This document shows, piece by piece, positions 1 to 8,888 of a DNA stretch of 64,000 nt. Where the stretch lies: contig NZ_BAABHK010000006.1 in assembly GCF_039542055.1 (NCBI RefSeq), positions 186,001 to 250,000 on the forward strand, read 5' to 3'. Source of the stretch: Actinoallomurus vinaceus (GTDB lineage Bacteria > Actinomycetota > Actinomycetes > Streptosporangiales > Streptosporangiaceae). How positions within the stretch are numbered: the first letter of the stretch is position 1; every line of letters begins with the position of its first letter. Under the pieces are notes generated by a model, which worked only from the letters and a program-made list of their open reading frames with translations, ran no database searches and was not told the DNA's origin. A program made the translations under genes and the position numbers.

Positions 1-1114
1 CCACGGGCAGCCAGGCCAGGGGCCGCCGCATCCAGCGCGCCAGCCGGTCCCGGAGCAGCAGGGCTGCCCCGACCTGTGCCAGGCCGAACGCCACCGCCGC
101 CGACGTCGGCGGGCTGAGGTTGGACACCGGCGCTCCCGGCACGCCGACCATGCTCGCGGGGTATCCGGCGAGCGTCACCAGCGCGACCGCGGCCGCCGCC
201 CCGCCGGCCAGCAGGGCCACGGCGGTACGCCGGGAGCCGAGCCGGCCCTTCGCCCAGGCGATGCCGAGCAGGTACGGCACCGCCCACCCGGCGGGCACGT
301 TGATCCAGCCCACCCACGCGGGACCGTGCAGCCCGAACCGGACGAGGTCGGCGCAGGCCACCGTCCCGGCCGCCACGGCCGCGGCGTACGGCCCGAACCG
401 GACGAGCAACGGGGTCAGCGCGGTCAGGCCCGTGAAGACGCACAGGAACCACAGCGGGCTGAGCATCAGCCGAACGAGCGGCTCCGGATCCACGCCCGCC
501 GCGATGAGGGCGAGCGTGAGCGGTATCCACGCGGCCACCAGCACCGCGGCCGGCCGGACCAGCCGCACGAGACGACTGCGGACCCACCCACCGGGACTCC
601 TCGTCCGGCCGAGGCTCCTGGCCGCGGAGTACCCGCCGACGAAGAAGAAGAGCGCGAGCGTCTGCAGCACCCAGGACACCGGAGTGAGCCACGGCATGGA
701 CGCCAGCGGGCTGCGCACGTTCCAGTGCGTGACGCCGTCCGCCGTCCCGGCGGTGACGAGCGCGGTGACCAGCCAGTGGCCGAGGACGACTCCGAGGATG
801 GCGAAGGCCCGCAGGGCGTCCAAGGCCCGGTCACGGTCCTCCGGAGTGGCCGCGTCGACGCGCCGGGCGAGCGCGCGCAGACCTCCGCCCCGGAAGTGCC
901 CTCTCCCCGCCACCGGCAGGGAGGCGACCGTCTCCGCGTCCGGCCGAGGCAGGACGCGCTCTGCACCCGGCCGGTGAGCGAGGGGCCGTGCTTCTGGTGG
1001 GGCGGATCCCGCTTCCAGATGGGGAGCGACGGGCTGCTTGCTCGGCCGGGGAGCGACGCGGTCCGGGTCGGGTCGGGGGGTGACACGCGGGTGGAGCGTC
1101 GGGTCAGCGGCCAC
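1..1114 (-). CDS. Acyltransferase 3 family membrane protein (3' end outside window)
   Basis: The minus-strand frame encodes a polytopic membrane protein. After a charged N-terminal stretch of about 90 residues comes a typical acyltransferase-3 opening (DRALDALRAFAILGVVLGHW, with the family His), then several hydrophobic segments and a conserved-looking loop (AGYPASMVGVPG). The family moves acyl groups onto sugars or other extracytoplasmic acceptors; the substrate here is unknown. I chose a GTG at 1112-1114 because GGAGG lies 6 nt upstream and the start overlaps the stop of the upstream hydrolase gene by 11 nt, which suggests translational coupling. The N-terminal tail is longer than usual, so a later start is possible. 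The gene runs off the left edge. Confidence 0.8.
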   Translation of the reverse strand, partial: MAADPTLHPRVTPRPDPDRVAPRPSKQPVAPHLEAGSAPPEARPLAHRPGAERVLPRPDAETVASLPVAGRGHFRGGGLRALARRVDAATPEDRDRALDALRAFAILGVVLGHWLVTALVTAGTADGVTHWNVRSPLASMPWLTPVSWVLQTLALFFFVGGYSAARSLGRTRSPGGWVRSRLVRLVRPAAVLVAAWIPLTLALIAAGVDPEPLVRLMLSPLWFLCVFTGLTALTPLLVRFGPYAAAVAAGTVACADLVRFGLHGPAWVGWINVPAGWAVPYLLGIAWAKGRLGSRRTAVALLAGGAAAAVALVTLAGYPASMVGVPGAPVSNLSPPTSAAVAFGLAQVGAALLLRDRLARWMRRPLAWLPV

Positions 1115-2015
1115 GGGACACCTCCGCGCCACGGCCCAGGGCGATGAGGGCGAGGTTGCGCAGGGCGATCCCGCCCGGCCGCAGGTAGTCACTGTGGCCG
1201 CCGCCACCGGTCGCGAACACCCGGGCACCGAAGGCACGGCCGGTCGGGTCGGCGCCGAAGCCCAACCCGAGGACCCGCACCTTCGGGACGTACGCGGTCC
1301 AGTCACCGGACGCCCGCCCGGCCCACAGCCGTGCCCCGGTGTGCAGGCCCGCCGCGGACGAGACCGCCATGCCGGGACTGCCGAACACGGCGATGTCCGT
1401 GGCGGGCAGGTGGCGGGCGGCGCGCCCGCACACGACCGAGCCGTAGCTGTGGCACAGCAGGCTCACCGCGACGCCGCGGGCGGCCAGGGCGCTCACCAGG
1501 GGCCGCAGGGCGCGAGCCCCCTGATCGGCACGGCCGGTGGTGGCGATGTCGAGGCTGACGGTGGCCGGGGTCGCGTACCCGAGCCAGGCGATCACCGCGA
1601 GCCGGGCGTGCGGGTCGAGTCGCCGGGTCTCGGCCAGCACCGCCCGCGCCCCGCCGCCCGGTGAGGCGGTGCCCCGGGAGTCGAAGCTTCGCAGCGTGGT
1701 GTCCGCCCCCGGAACCAGGATCGCCACCCGCCGGGCCGTGGCCAGGTCGCCGACGACCTCCACCGCCCGGCCGCGCGGGTCGAACGCCAGGAACGTACGG
1801 CCGGGCGAGGCCAGCGGCGCCAGCCGGGGGTCGCGGCGGGCGGCGGCCTCGATCGCCGTCCGGTCCGCGGCGTACCGGGCGGCCAGCGCCCGGCCGGTCA
1901 GCACGGGCAGCGGCTGTTCGGGCGGCGACACGCCGGGGCGTCCGCCGGCCGCCCCGGTCGCGATCACGATGCTGCCGACGGTGAGCGTGGCGAGTGTCGC
2001 CCGGCGCTTGTTCAC
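1104..2015 (-). CDS. Secreted alpha/beta hydrolase, DUF1023-like
   Basis: 303 aa from a GTG start with AAGGA 7 nt upstream. The N-terminus (two Arg, then a hydrophobic run to about residue 25) looks like a signal peptide or anchor. The body has the alpha/beta-hydrolase nucleophile elbow LCHSYGS with Ser as likely nucleophile, a following FGSPGM strand, and a C-terminal GGGGHSDY that would supply the catalytic His. This arrangement matches actinobacterial DUF1023 hydrolases, whose substrates are mostly unknown. It is the first gene of a probable pair with the acyltransferase (11-nt overlap), so an envelope-directed esterase/acyl-transfer role is plausible, but that is inference. Confidence 0.8.
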   Translation of the reverse strand: MNKRRATLATLTVGSIVIATGAAGGRPGVSPPEQPLPVLTGRALAARYAADRTAIEAAARRDPRLAPLASPGRTFLAFDPRGRAVEVVGDLATARRVAILVPGADTTLRSFDSRGTASPGGGARAVLAETRRLDPHARLAVIAWLGYATPATVSLDIATTGRADQGARALRPLVSALAARGVAVSLLCHSYGSVVCGRAARHLPATDIAVFGSPGMAVSSAAGLHTGARLWAGRASGDWTAYVPKVRVLGLGFGADPTGRAFGARVFATGGGGHSDYLRPGGIALRNLALIALGRGAEVSRGR

Positions 2016-2185
2016 GGGCCGTCCTTCCTGGTCAGCAATTGATCAGGAAGTTACGAACCGGGCGTTGTCACCCGCGTCCCCCTGGCGACCGCACTTCGGC
2101 GTACATCTCCGGTAGGGGCCGGGTGACCCGGCGAGGGCACGCCGCGACCCTGGACCGTCAGGAGCGCCCGTGGGCCGTCCCTGTC

Positions 2186-2320
2186 TCCGGAACGTTCGGT
2201 CGCGCCTCCCCTCCCGGAGGGTTTGGCCTGGTCTTCGTTTCTGGAGCGTTCGGCGGCGCCTCCGTTTCCGGAAGGCTCGGCCTGATGCTTGTCTCCGGAG
2301 TGCCGGGCGGCTTCGGCCGT
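2186..2320. repeat. 27-nt tandem repeat, five imperfect units
   Basis: Units start at 2186, 2213, 2240, 2267 and 2294. Each begins T/C-C-C/T-GGA followed by a variant of CGTTCGG, and all five have exactly the same length. Because 27 is a multiple of 3, both strands stay open through it (a 9-residue periodic peptide such as SGAFGGASV on plus), but no start or family resemblance supports translation. It fills the middle of the 330-bp gap (2016-2345) between the hydrolase start and the response-regulator stop. I see nothing else in that gap. Confidence 0.8.
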
Positions 2321-2345
2321 GCGCCGGTGCCTCCAGCGCGGGGCG

Positions 2346-3005
2346 TCATTCGCCGGGGCGTACGAGGCCCGTCTCGTAGGCGTAGACGACGGCCTGGGTG
2401 CGGTCTCGCAGGTCCAGCTTCATGAGGATGCGGCCGACGTGCGTCTTGACCGTCTGCTCGGCGACGATGAGGCGTTCGGCGACCTCCGCGTTGGACAGGC
2501 CGCGCGCGACCAGGCCCAGTACCTCGGTCTCCCGGTCCGTGAGGCCCTCCAGGCGTTTGCGGTCCGGCCCCTTCGGGGCGCCCATCCGCGCGAACTCCGA
2601 GATCAGCCGGCGGGTGACGGTCGGCGCCAGCAGCGCCTCGCCCGCCGCGACCACGCGTACCGCGTCCGAGAGCTCCTGCGCGGACGCGTCCTTGAGCAGG
2701 AATCCGCTGGCCCCGGCGCGCAGCGCCTCGTACACGTAGTCGTCCAGGTCGAAGGTGGTCAGCACCAGGATGCCGGGCGGGTCCGGCTGTTCGGTGATGA
2801 GGCGGGTGGCCGCCAGGCCGTCGAGCACGGGCATCCGCACGTCCATGAGCACCACGTCGGGCCGCAGGCCGGTGGCCTTGCGCACGGCCTCCTCCCCGTT
2901 GACGGCCTCGCCGACGACCTCGATGTCCGGCTGGGCGTTCAGGAGGATGGAGAAGCCCGACCGGACCATTCCCTGGTCGTCGGCGATCAGCACGCGGATG
3001 CTCAT
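2346..3005 (-). CDS. NarL/FixJ-type response regulator
   Basis: 219 aa. The receiver domain (residues 1-120) has the acidic pair D9/D10, phospho-acceptor D55 in VLMDVRMP, and a conserved Lys in LLKDAS. The LuxR-type helix-turn-helix is at the C-terminus (about 150-215, LTDRETEVLGLVARGLSN... VKTHVGRIL). Start ATG has AAAGGGA 3-4 nt upstream. It lies 39 nt downstream of its sensor kinase on the same strand, so the two form a two-component operon. The signal and targets are unknown; the hydrolase and acyltransferase downstream on the same strand are possible targets but lie across a 330-bp repeat-bearing gap. Confidence 0.95.
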   Translation of the reverse strand: MSIRVLIADDQGMVRSGFSILLNAQPDIEVVGEAVNGEEAVRKATGLRPDVVLMDVRMPVLDGLAATRLITEQPDPPGILVLTTFDLDDYVYEALRAGASGFLLKDASAQELSDAVRVVAAGEALLAPTVTRRLISEFARMGAPKGPDRKRLEGLTDRETEVLGLVARGLSNAEVAERLIVAEQTVKTHVGRILMKLDLRDRTQAVVYAYETGLVRPGE

Positions 3006-3044
3006 GGGTCCCTTTTTCTTCCGAGGGGGCGGCTACGGCCGGGC

Positions 3045-4307
3045 TCAGTCGGCCGGCGTCGCGGGCTCCGGGCGCCCGGCCGGGTGCGTACGGTCGCCGG
3101 CGGCCAGGGGGAGTACGGCGGTCACGACGAATCCGCCGTCGGCGGTCGGCTCGGCGGTGAGGTCGCCGCCGAGCATGGCGGCGCGTTCGCGCATGCCGAC
3201 CAGGCCGTGGCCGCCTCCGGCGCGCGCCACGCGGTCCGGGGCGGTCCCCGGGCCGTTGCGCACCCGGAGCCGCAGCACGTCCGGCTCGTACGCGATGTCC
3301 ACCCATACCGACGCTCCGGGCGCGTGCCGCATCGCGTTGCTCAGCGACTCCTGCAGGATCCGGTAGGCCGAGAGCCCGACGCCGGCCGGCAGGATCGGCG
3401 CCTGCCCGGTCACGGACGTCTCGACGGAGAGGCCGCCGGCGCGTGCCGACGCGACGACCTCCTCCAGGCGTTCCAGGCCAGGCTGCGGCGCGGTCTGGGT
3501 CGCGGGGTCGGTCCGCAGGACGCCGAGGATCCGGCGCAGCTCGGTCAGTCCCTCCAGCGCGCTGGCACGGATGTCGGCGAAGCTCTCGGCCAGCTCCGGT
3601 GGCGGGTCGGCGACCTTGTACGGCGCGGCCTCCGCCTGGATCGCGATGACCGACATGTGGTGGGCGACGACGTCGTGCAGCTCACGCGCGATCCGCTGCC
3701 GCTCCTGCAGTACGGCCGTCTCCGCCTCGTGCCGGGCCTCCTGCTCGGCCAGCGCCCGCCGGGTGGTGCGGCGCAGCCGGACGATGTACCCGAGGAGGAT
3801 CGGAACGGCGCACAGCAGCGAGAACGCGCCGCTGTTCGGATCGATGAGGATGCATCCGGCGGTGGAGATGACCATCACGCCGACCGTCACCGCTCGCTCG
3901 CAGCGCACCGCCACCGAGTACAGGCACAGCAGGTAGACGATGCCCAGCCAGGGCAGGTACGGCACGCCGGTCACGGCCGGGGCCCGGAAGACGAGCGACG
4001 ACAGGACCATCGCCAACGCGGACCACCGCCAGGCGACCAGCGGACGGCTGCCGCGCAGCAGCAGGGGCAGGACACCCAGGAGCGACACCACGGTGAGGGC
4101 GGAGTCGGCGTGGTGCGACCGCAGGGTCGCGTTGCCGGCGAGGAGCAGGATCAGGGTGAGGAGCATCTCGGCGACGGTGGGGAGGTAGACCCCGCGGATC
4201 GTCAGCCGACGGTGACGTCGCCCCGGCGGGTCCGTCCGGCCTTGCGCCACCGCGGCGAACACCGGACGCAGCGCACGCGCGAGCGTCCCGGGTGGTGCAT
4301 CGGCCAT
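3045..4307 (-). CDS. Sensor histidine kinase, HisKA_3 type
   Basis: 420 aa from the ATG at 4305-4307. Longer in-frame extensions upstream read through the divergent PHP gene's promoter and coding region and are rejected. Several hydrophobic helices between about residues 40 and 170 form the membrane sensor. The HisKA_3 dimerisation motif ARELHDVVAHHMSVIAIQAE carries the phospho-acceptor His211. The HATPase domain ends with GHGLVGMRERAAMLGG. It phosphorylates the response regulator encoded 39 nt downstream. There is no large extracellular domain, so a membrane or intramembrane signal is likely. It is divergent from the PHP gene at 4408. Confidence 0.94.
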   Translation of the reverse strand: MADAPPGTLARALRPVFAAVAQGRTDPPGRRHRRLTIRGVYLPTVAEMLLTLILLLAGNATLRSHHADSALTVVSLLGVLPLLLRGSRPLVAWRWSALAMVLSSLVFRAPAVTGVPYLPWLGIVYLLCLYSVAVRCERAVTVGVMVISTAGCILIDPNSGAFSLLCAVPILLGYIVRLRRTTRRALAEQEARHEAETAVLQERQRIARELHDVVAHHMSVIAIQAEAAPYKVADPPPELAESFADIRASALEGLTELRRILGVLRTDPATQTAPQPGLERLEEVVASARAGGLSVETSVTGQAPILPAGVGLSAYRILQESLSNAMRHAPGASVWVDIAYEPDVLRLRVRNGPGTAPDRVARAGGGHGLVGMRERAAMLGGDLTAEPTADGGFVVTAVLPLAAGDRTHPAGRPEPATPAD

Positions 4308-4407
4308 GCCCTGAGCGTAGGCCCTCACGCATGTCCGCCTCGTACCTCTCAGGACCGATCCGCGGATGCTACCCAGGTATGGGGCCATCCTCGGGTAGTA
4401 CTGGGGC

Positions 4408-5430
4408 ATGGATCCGATCGAGGCGCTGAAGCGGATCGCGTTCCTGCTCGAGCGGGCGCACGAGGCGACGTACCGGGTGCGGGCGTTCCGGCGGGCCGCC
4501 GAGACGGTGGAACGGACCTCCCCGGACGAGCTGGCCGAGCGGGCGCGGGCCGGCACCCTGGAGGCGCTGTCCGGTGTCGGCAAGGTGACGGCGCTGGTGA
4601 TCGCGGAGGCGCTTCGCGGGGAGACACCGACGTACCTGCGCCGCCTGGAGGCGACGGAGGGCACGCCGATCGACGAGGCCGCCGCCGCCCTGCGCGCAGC
4701 GTTGCGCGGCGACCTGCACACGCATTCGGACTGGTCGGACGGGGGATCGCCGATCGAGGAGATGGCCGAGGCGGCGATCGAGGTCGGCCACGACTACATC
4801 GCGCTGACCGACCACTCGCCGCGCCTCAAGGTCGCGAACGGCCTGTCCCCGGAGCGGCTGCGCGAGCAGCTGAAGGTCGTGGCCGCGCTCAACGAGCGTC
4901 TCGCGCCGTTCCGGATCCTCACCGGCATCGAGGTCGACATCCTCGACGACGGGTCGCTCGACCAGGACCCGGCGCTGCTCGCCGAGCTCGACGTCGTCGT
5001 CGCCAGCGTCCATTCCAAGCTCCGCATGCCGGGCCCGGACATGACCCGCCGCATGCTCGCCGCCGTGGCGAACCCACACGTGAACGTCCTCGGCCACTGC
5101 ACCGGGCGGATCGTCCAGGGCGGCGGGCGGCGCGGGAACAAGCGGCCGGAGTCGGAGTTCGACGCCGAGCGCGTGTTCGCCGCGTGCGCCGCCCACGACG
5201 TCGCCGTGGAGATCAACAGCCGGCCGGAGCGCCTCGACCCGCCCAAGCGCCTGCTGCGCCTCGCCGTCGAGCTGGGCTGCCGGTTCGCGATCGACTCCGA
5301 CGCGCACGCCCCCGGTCAGCTCGACTGGCAGCCGTACGGCTGCGAACGGGCCGCCCGCTGCGGAGTCGACCCGGACCGGATCGTCAACGCGATGACCGCG
5401 GACGGCCTGCTCGCCTGGGTCAGCAGGTGA
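4408..5430 (+). CDS. PHP-domain phosphoesterase with helix-hairpin-helix N-terminus (PolX-like C-terminal module)
   Basis: 340 aa. Residues 1-90 resemble the DNA-polymerase-X 8-kDa/HhH region (ALKRIAFLLERAHEATYRVRAF, then LSGVGKVTALVIAEAL). From about residue 107 a PHP domain follows with metal-ligand motifs GDLHTHSDWSDG, ALTDHSP, GIEVDIL, VHSKLRMP, LGHCTGR and DSDAHAPGQLDWQ. The polymerase palm domain of full PolX is absent, which is usual for this stand-alone actinobacterial family. Likely a metal-dependent phosphoesterase or DNA 3'-end processing enzyme; the substrate is not proven. Its stop overlaps the convergent ABC permease gene by 11 nt. Confidence 0.88.
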   Translation: MDPIEALKRIAFLLERAHEATYRVRAFRRAAETVERTSPDELAERARAGTLEALSGVGKVTALVIAEALRGETPTYLRRLEATEGTPIDEAAAALRAALRGDLHTHSDWSDGGSPIEEMAEAAIEVGHDYIALTDHSPRLKVANGLSPERLREQLKVVAALNERLAPFRILTGIEVDILDDGSLDQDPALLAELDVVVASVHSKLRMPGPDMTRRMLAAVANPHVNVLGHCTGRIVQGGGRRGNKRPESEFDAERVFAACAAHDVAVEINSRPERLDPPKRLLRLAVELGCRFAIDSDAHAPGQLDWQPYGCERAARCGVDPDRIVNAMTADGLLAWVSR

Positions 5431-6616
5431 CGTCCTTGCTCGTGAACCTCGCCCAGGCCACCGAGCCGAACACCAGCGTGTAGGCCAGGAACGCCAGCAG
5501 CCCGTGAGTCAGGTGGTCGGTCACGATCGGCGCCCGTAGGAGGTCGTCGTAGCTGTACCACCAGTGCGTGAACAGGTACGGGTGCACCGACCTCAGCTGC
5601 GGCACCGCGTCGATCACCTGGCTGACCACCGGCAGGACGGCGGTCGTGGTGATCGCGGCGATCGGGCTGTCGGTGACCGTGGAGACCGCCAGGCCGATCG
5701 CGGCGAGGGTGGCGACGCCCGCGGCGATGTACAGCGCGACGAGGAGGAGCCGGACCAGCCCCTCGCTCAGGGACACCGTCGACCCCGACAGCAGCGTCAC
5801 CGGGCCGACGGGGAACAGCAGCAGCCCCGTGGCCAGCGCCGTCGCGGTGAGCGTCGCGACGGCGGCCAGGCAGAACGTCACCGTCGTCGCGTACTTGACC
5901 AGCAACAGCCGGGTACGGCCCGCCGGCACCGCCAGCAGGTAGCGCAACGTACCGATGCCGGCCTCGCCGGCGACCGAGTCACCGGCCACCACCGAGATCG
6001 CCAACGGCAGGATCAGCGGCAGCACGAAGAACAGCGCCCCGACCGTCAGGAAGACGCCGTTGCCCGCCACCTGGGCGATCAGACGCGGGCCGGCGTCGTC
6101 GCCGCGCGGCGTGCTCAGCTTCAGCGCGATGCCGACCACGATCGGAATCGCGCCGAGCAGGAGCAGCAGCGCCTGGTTGCGCCGCCGCCGGAAGACCAGC
6201 CCGAGCTCCGAGCCGAACAGCCGCAGCCCGAGCGCGGACCGTACGGTCGTCGCGGTGGCCGCCGGGCGGTCGGCCTCGGCCGCATGGGCACCCTCCGCAT
6301 GGGTGGCCTCGGCCGGATGGGTGTCCGCCGCGATGGTCGCCGGACGGGTGGCCCCCGCCGGATCGGCGCCCGCCGGGTCGGTGGCCTCAGCGGGATGGGT
6401 GCCCGTCGCCGTGGCCACCGCGCGGGCGGCCCTGGCCGAAAGGGCGTTTTCCGGGTCGGTGGCTTCGGCCGCACGGGCGCCCTCGGCGTGGGTGGCCCCG
6501 GCCGGACGAGCGTCCGCCGCGGTGGCCGCCCGGCCGGTGGTCTCGACCGTCGGCGCGTCTGTCTCCCGGGCGATCGCGACCCGGTCCGTTCCCTGCGAGA
6601 TGTCAGCCGTCGACAT
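5420..6616 (-). CDS. ABC-2 type transporter permease with long repetitive Ala/Thr-rich N-terminal tail
   Basis: 398 aa. Residues from about 130 on form a six-helix ABC-2 permease, with hydrophobic runs such as ALLLLLGAIPIVVGIALKL, FFVLPLILPLAISVVAG and LLAFLAYTLVFGSVAWARF. The loop GEAGIGTLRYLLAVPAGRTR is typical of the permease half that couples to the ATPase. The first 125 residues are low complexity, built from repeats such as THPAEATD and THAEGAHAAEA, encoded by a 33/45-nt tandem DNA array. This is not a normal part of the family. It overlaps the ATPase gene by 14 nt and is the last gene of the operon LolA-like, ATPase, permease. Confidence 0.88.
   Translation of the reverse strand: MSTADISQGTDRVAIARETDAPTVETTGRAATAADARPAGATHAEGARAAEATDPENALSARAARAVATATGTHPAEATDPAGADPAGATRPATIAADTHPAEATHAEGAHAAEADRPAATATTVRSALGLRLFGSELGLVFRRRRNQALLLLLGAIPIVVGIALKLSTPRGDDAGPRLIAQVAGNGVFLTVGALFFVLPLILPLAISVVAGDSVAGEAGIGTLRYLLAVPAGRTRLLLVKYATTVTFCLAAVATLTATALATGLLLFPVGPVTLLSGSTVSLSEGLVRLLLVALYIAAGVATLAAIGLAVSTVTDSPIAAITTTAVLPVVSQVIDAVPQLRSVHPYLFTHWWYSYDDLLRAPIVTDHLTHGLLAFLAYTLVFGSVAWARFTSKDVTC
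6272..6525. repeat. 33/45-nt tandem array inside the permease gene
   Basis: On the plus strand seven blocks begin GGC-C-(T/C)-CGGCC or a close variant, of lengths 33, 45, 33, 45, 33, 33 and about 30 nt. All are multiples of 3, so the permease frame is preserved. They encode 11- and 15-residue units rich in A, E, T, H and P in the cytoplasmic N-terminal tail of the permease. Confidence 0.75.
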
Positions 6617-7589
6617 CGAAGCCCTCCCCGGTGAGCTCGACGAACATGTCCTCCAGGCTCGGCCGTACGACCGCCAGCCCGCGCACGGCGACGCCCGCGC
6701 CGACCAGGTCGGCGCACACCCGTTCGGGCGGCAGCTCGCCGAGCTCGGCGCTGATCTCGCCCCGCGAGCCGCGTACGTCGGTGAGGCCCAGGCCGGTCAG
6801 CACGCCATTCGCGGTACCGGTGTCCGGGGTGTCCACCCGGATCCGGGCACCGGTGCCCGCCCGCAGTTCGTCGAGCGCGCCCTGCGTGACCAGCCGTCCG
6901 GTGCGCATCACCGCGACGTGCGTGCAGACCTGCTCGATCTCGGCGAGCAGGTGAGAGGAGACGAACACCGTGGTGCCGTCGGCGGCGATCTCCCGGATGA
7001 GCGTGCGGACCTCGCGGGTGCCCTGCGGGTCGAGCCCGTTCGTCGGCTCGTCCAGGATCAGCAGCTCCCGGTGCCGTAGGAGCGCCGCCGCGATCCCCAG
7101 CCGCTGCTTCATCCCGAGGGAGTAGTTCTTGTAGCGCTTGCCCGCGGCCGCGGTCAGCCCGACGCGTTCGAGGGCGTCGCCGATGCGGCGGCGCGAGGTG
7201 CGAGGGTCGGCCGTGCGGTCGGCGGCGTCACAGCGGCGCAGGTTCGCCTCGCCCGACAGGTGCGGGTGGAAGGCCGGGCCCTCGATCAGTGAACCGACCT
7301 TCGGCAGCGCGGTCGCCCAGCCGTCCGGCATGGGCGTGCCGAGGAGCGTGTGGCTGCCGGTCGTCGGCGAGATCAATCCGAGCAGCATCCGGATCGTCGT
7401 GGTCTTCCCGGAGCCGTTCGGGCCCAGGAAGCCGAAGACCGACCCCCGGGGCACCGTCAGGTCCAGGTCCGCCACGGCGACCTGACCGCCGCGGAACCGT
7501 TTGGTCAGCCCCCGGGTGGCGATCGCGTCGTCCTCGGCGGGCGGCGGGGGCGCCGACACCGGCGCCCCCGCTTCGGCGGTCGCGGTCAC
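6603..7589 (-). CDS. ABC transporter ATP-binding protein
   Basis: 328 aa, GTG start overlapping the stop of the upstream LolA-like gene by 4 nt. Walker A GPNGSGKT at residues 56-63, ABC signature YSLGMKQRLGIA near 160, Walker B LLILDEPTNGLDP near 180, and the switch His in FVSSHLL. A C-terminal regulatory extension of about 90 residues resembles those of ABC-2 exporters such as the DrrA/CcmA type. It should energise export with the permease encoded just downstream. The substrate is not evident. The LolA-like partner suggests a lipid, lipoprotein or hydrophobic antibiotic, but that is inference. Confidence 0.95.
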   Translation of the reverse strand: MTATAEAGAPVSAPPPPAEDDAIATRGLTKRFRGGQVAVADLDLTVPRGSVFGFLGPNGSGKTTTIRMLLGLISPTTGSHTLLGTPMPDGWATALPKVGSLIEGPAFHPHLSGEANLRRCDAADRTADPRTSRRRIGDALERVGLTAAAGKRYKNYSLGMKQRLGIAAALLRHRELLILDEPTNGLDPQGTREVRTLIREIAADGTTVFVSSHLLAEIEQVCTHVAVMRTGRLVTQGALDELRAGTGARIRVDTPDTGTANGVLTGLGLTDVRGSRGEISAELGELPPERVCADLVGAGVAVRGLAVVRPSLEDMFVELTGEGFDVDG

Positions 7590-8716
7590 TTGTGCGCCGC
7601 CGCCTGCTCGAGCAGGTCCGGGGTGACGGCGCCGACGTACACCCGGCCGTCGTCGGTGAGCAGGACCGAGACCAGCTTCGTGCGCAGCAGCTTTCCGCTG
7701 CCCCAGGAGCCGCTGACCGGGGTCGCGGCCTTCTGCAGGGCGGACAGTATCCCGCTCTGGTCCTTCTTCTGGGCGTTCTGCTGGGCGTTCTGCGGCAGCG
7801 AGAGCCGCTTCACGGCGGTCCAGCCGGTGCCGATGGTCGACCCGTCGGCCGTGCGGTGGCCGGCCTCGGCCTTCTTCTTGTCCCAGGCCTTCGCGTCCGA
7901 GCCCTGCGCGGGGGCGTCTTTGCGCACGACCTTCGCGCCGGCGGGAGGAGTGAACGCGAAGTTCGCCGCGGCGGGTTTGCTGAAGGTCACGGACGTGAAG
8001 CCGACCTGGAACGCCGGGCTGTTCGCGCCCCGCGCGAACACCTGCACCCGCAGCGGGACGTACGTCTTGCCGTCCAGGGCCAGCCGGACCCGGCCGATCA
8101 GCGACCGGCCGTCCTTCGGGGTGAGGACCAGCTCGTAGACGTCACGGCCGGCGACGTGCCCGGTCGGGTCGACCCGTACCTCCGTGGTCTTACCGACCGC
8201 GGCCAGCGCCTGGTCGGCGGCCTGCTGCGGGGTCATCGGCGTCCTGGACGGCGCGGCCTCGGGACGCTTCGCCTGCTCGGTGACCTTCCGGTACGTGGCG
8301 GTGTTCTGGTCGCTGGACCACTCCCAGGTGTCCTGCCCGTTGCGGATGAAGTCGGTCTCGCTGCCGGTGCCCAGCAGCGCCAGCCGTACGTGCGTCTCGT
8401 CGCCGTACCAGACCCGCGCCGTGTTCGACCCGGACAGCAGGCTCATCGGCGACGTGCTCGACCCATCGCCCGGCAGTGCCGGAAGCCCCAGGGACGCGTT
8501 CTCGACGACGGTGCCGGACAGCGGCTGGACCTCCCCCTTCCCGTGCGCCTGCTGGACGGCGGCGATGAGCTGCGCCGCGGTCTTCGGCGGCAGCGACGGG
8601 CTGCCCTGCGCCGCCGCGATGACCGGCCCGGCGCCGGCCGCCGCGCCGACGACGGCGATCACACCGACCGGCACCGCCCACCGGACGACGCGCGAACTCT
8701 TGAACGTCGATGCCAT
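7586..8716 (-). CDS. Secreted LolA-like (DUF2092-type) protein
   Basis: 376 aa with an N-terminal signal segment (VVRWAVPVGVIAVVGAAAG, residues 10-28). The mature part matches the layout of actinobacterial LolA/RseB-like proteins: AAQLIAAVQQAHGKGEVQPLSGTV at the start, a WYGDETHVRLALLG strand, a DTWEWSS motif, and a second half with DVYELVLTP, LALDGKTYVPLRVQV and FAFTPPAGAKV. LolA folds hold acyl chains in a hydrophobic cavity; in actinobacteria the role of these paralogues is poorly known. It is the first gene of the operon with the ABC ATPase (4-nt overlap) and permease, and is divergent from the OmpR-type two-component genes, which may control it. Confidence 0.85.
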   Translation of the reverse strand: MASTFKSSRVVRWAVPVGVIAVVGAAAGAGPVIAAAQGSPSLPPKTAAQLIAAVQQAHGKGEVQPLSGTVVENASLGLPALPGDGSSTSPMSLLSGSNTARVWYGDETHVRLALLGTGSETDFIRNGQDTWEWSSDQNTATYRKVTEQAKRPEAAPSRTPMTPQQAADQALAAVGKTTEVRVDPTGHVAGRDVYELVLTPKDGRSLIGRVRLALDGKTYVPLRVQVFARGANSPAFQVGFTSVTFSKPAAANFAFTPPAGAKVVRKDAPAQGSDAKAWDKKKAEAGHRTADGSTIGTGWTAVKRLSLPQNAQQNAQKKDQSGILSALQKAATPVSGSWGSGKLLRTKLVSVLLTDDGRVYVGAVTPDLLEQAAAHK

Positions 8717-8888
8717 GCTGACCCCCTGCTTCGTGTTCCAGTAACCGCAACACTGCCGGGTCGATCCTGTGGAGACGCTGAGAGTTCCGTACGCCTCGGG
8801 TGGGATTTCCGATTCATCCCCGCGTACGACGCACGGGTGGGCCGGACCCCGCCATCCTGGGCGCAGACGGTACGGAAGGAGGGCGCGG

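Noticed and set aside
2289..5483. 1064-codon plus-strand open frame antisense to the two-component genes
   Set aside because: Arg/Gly/Ala/His-rich translation without domains; it is the GC-rich shadow of real genes with clear motifs on the other strand and of the PHP gene in another frame.
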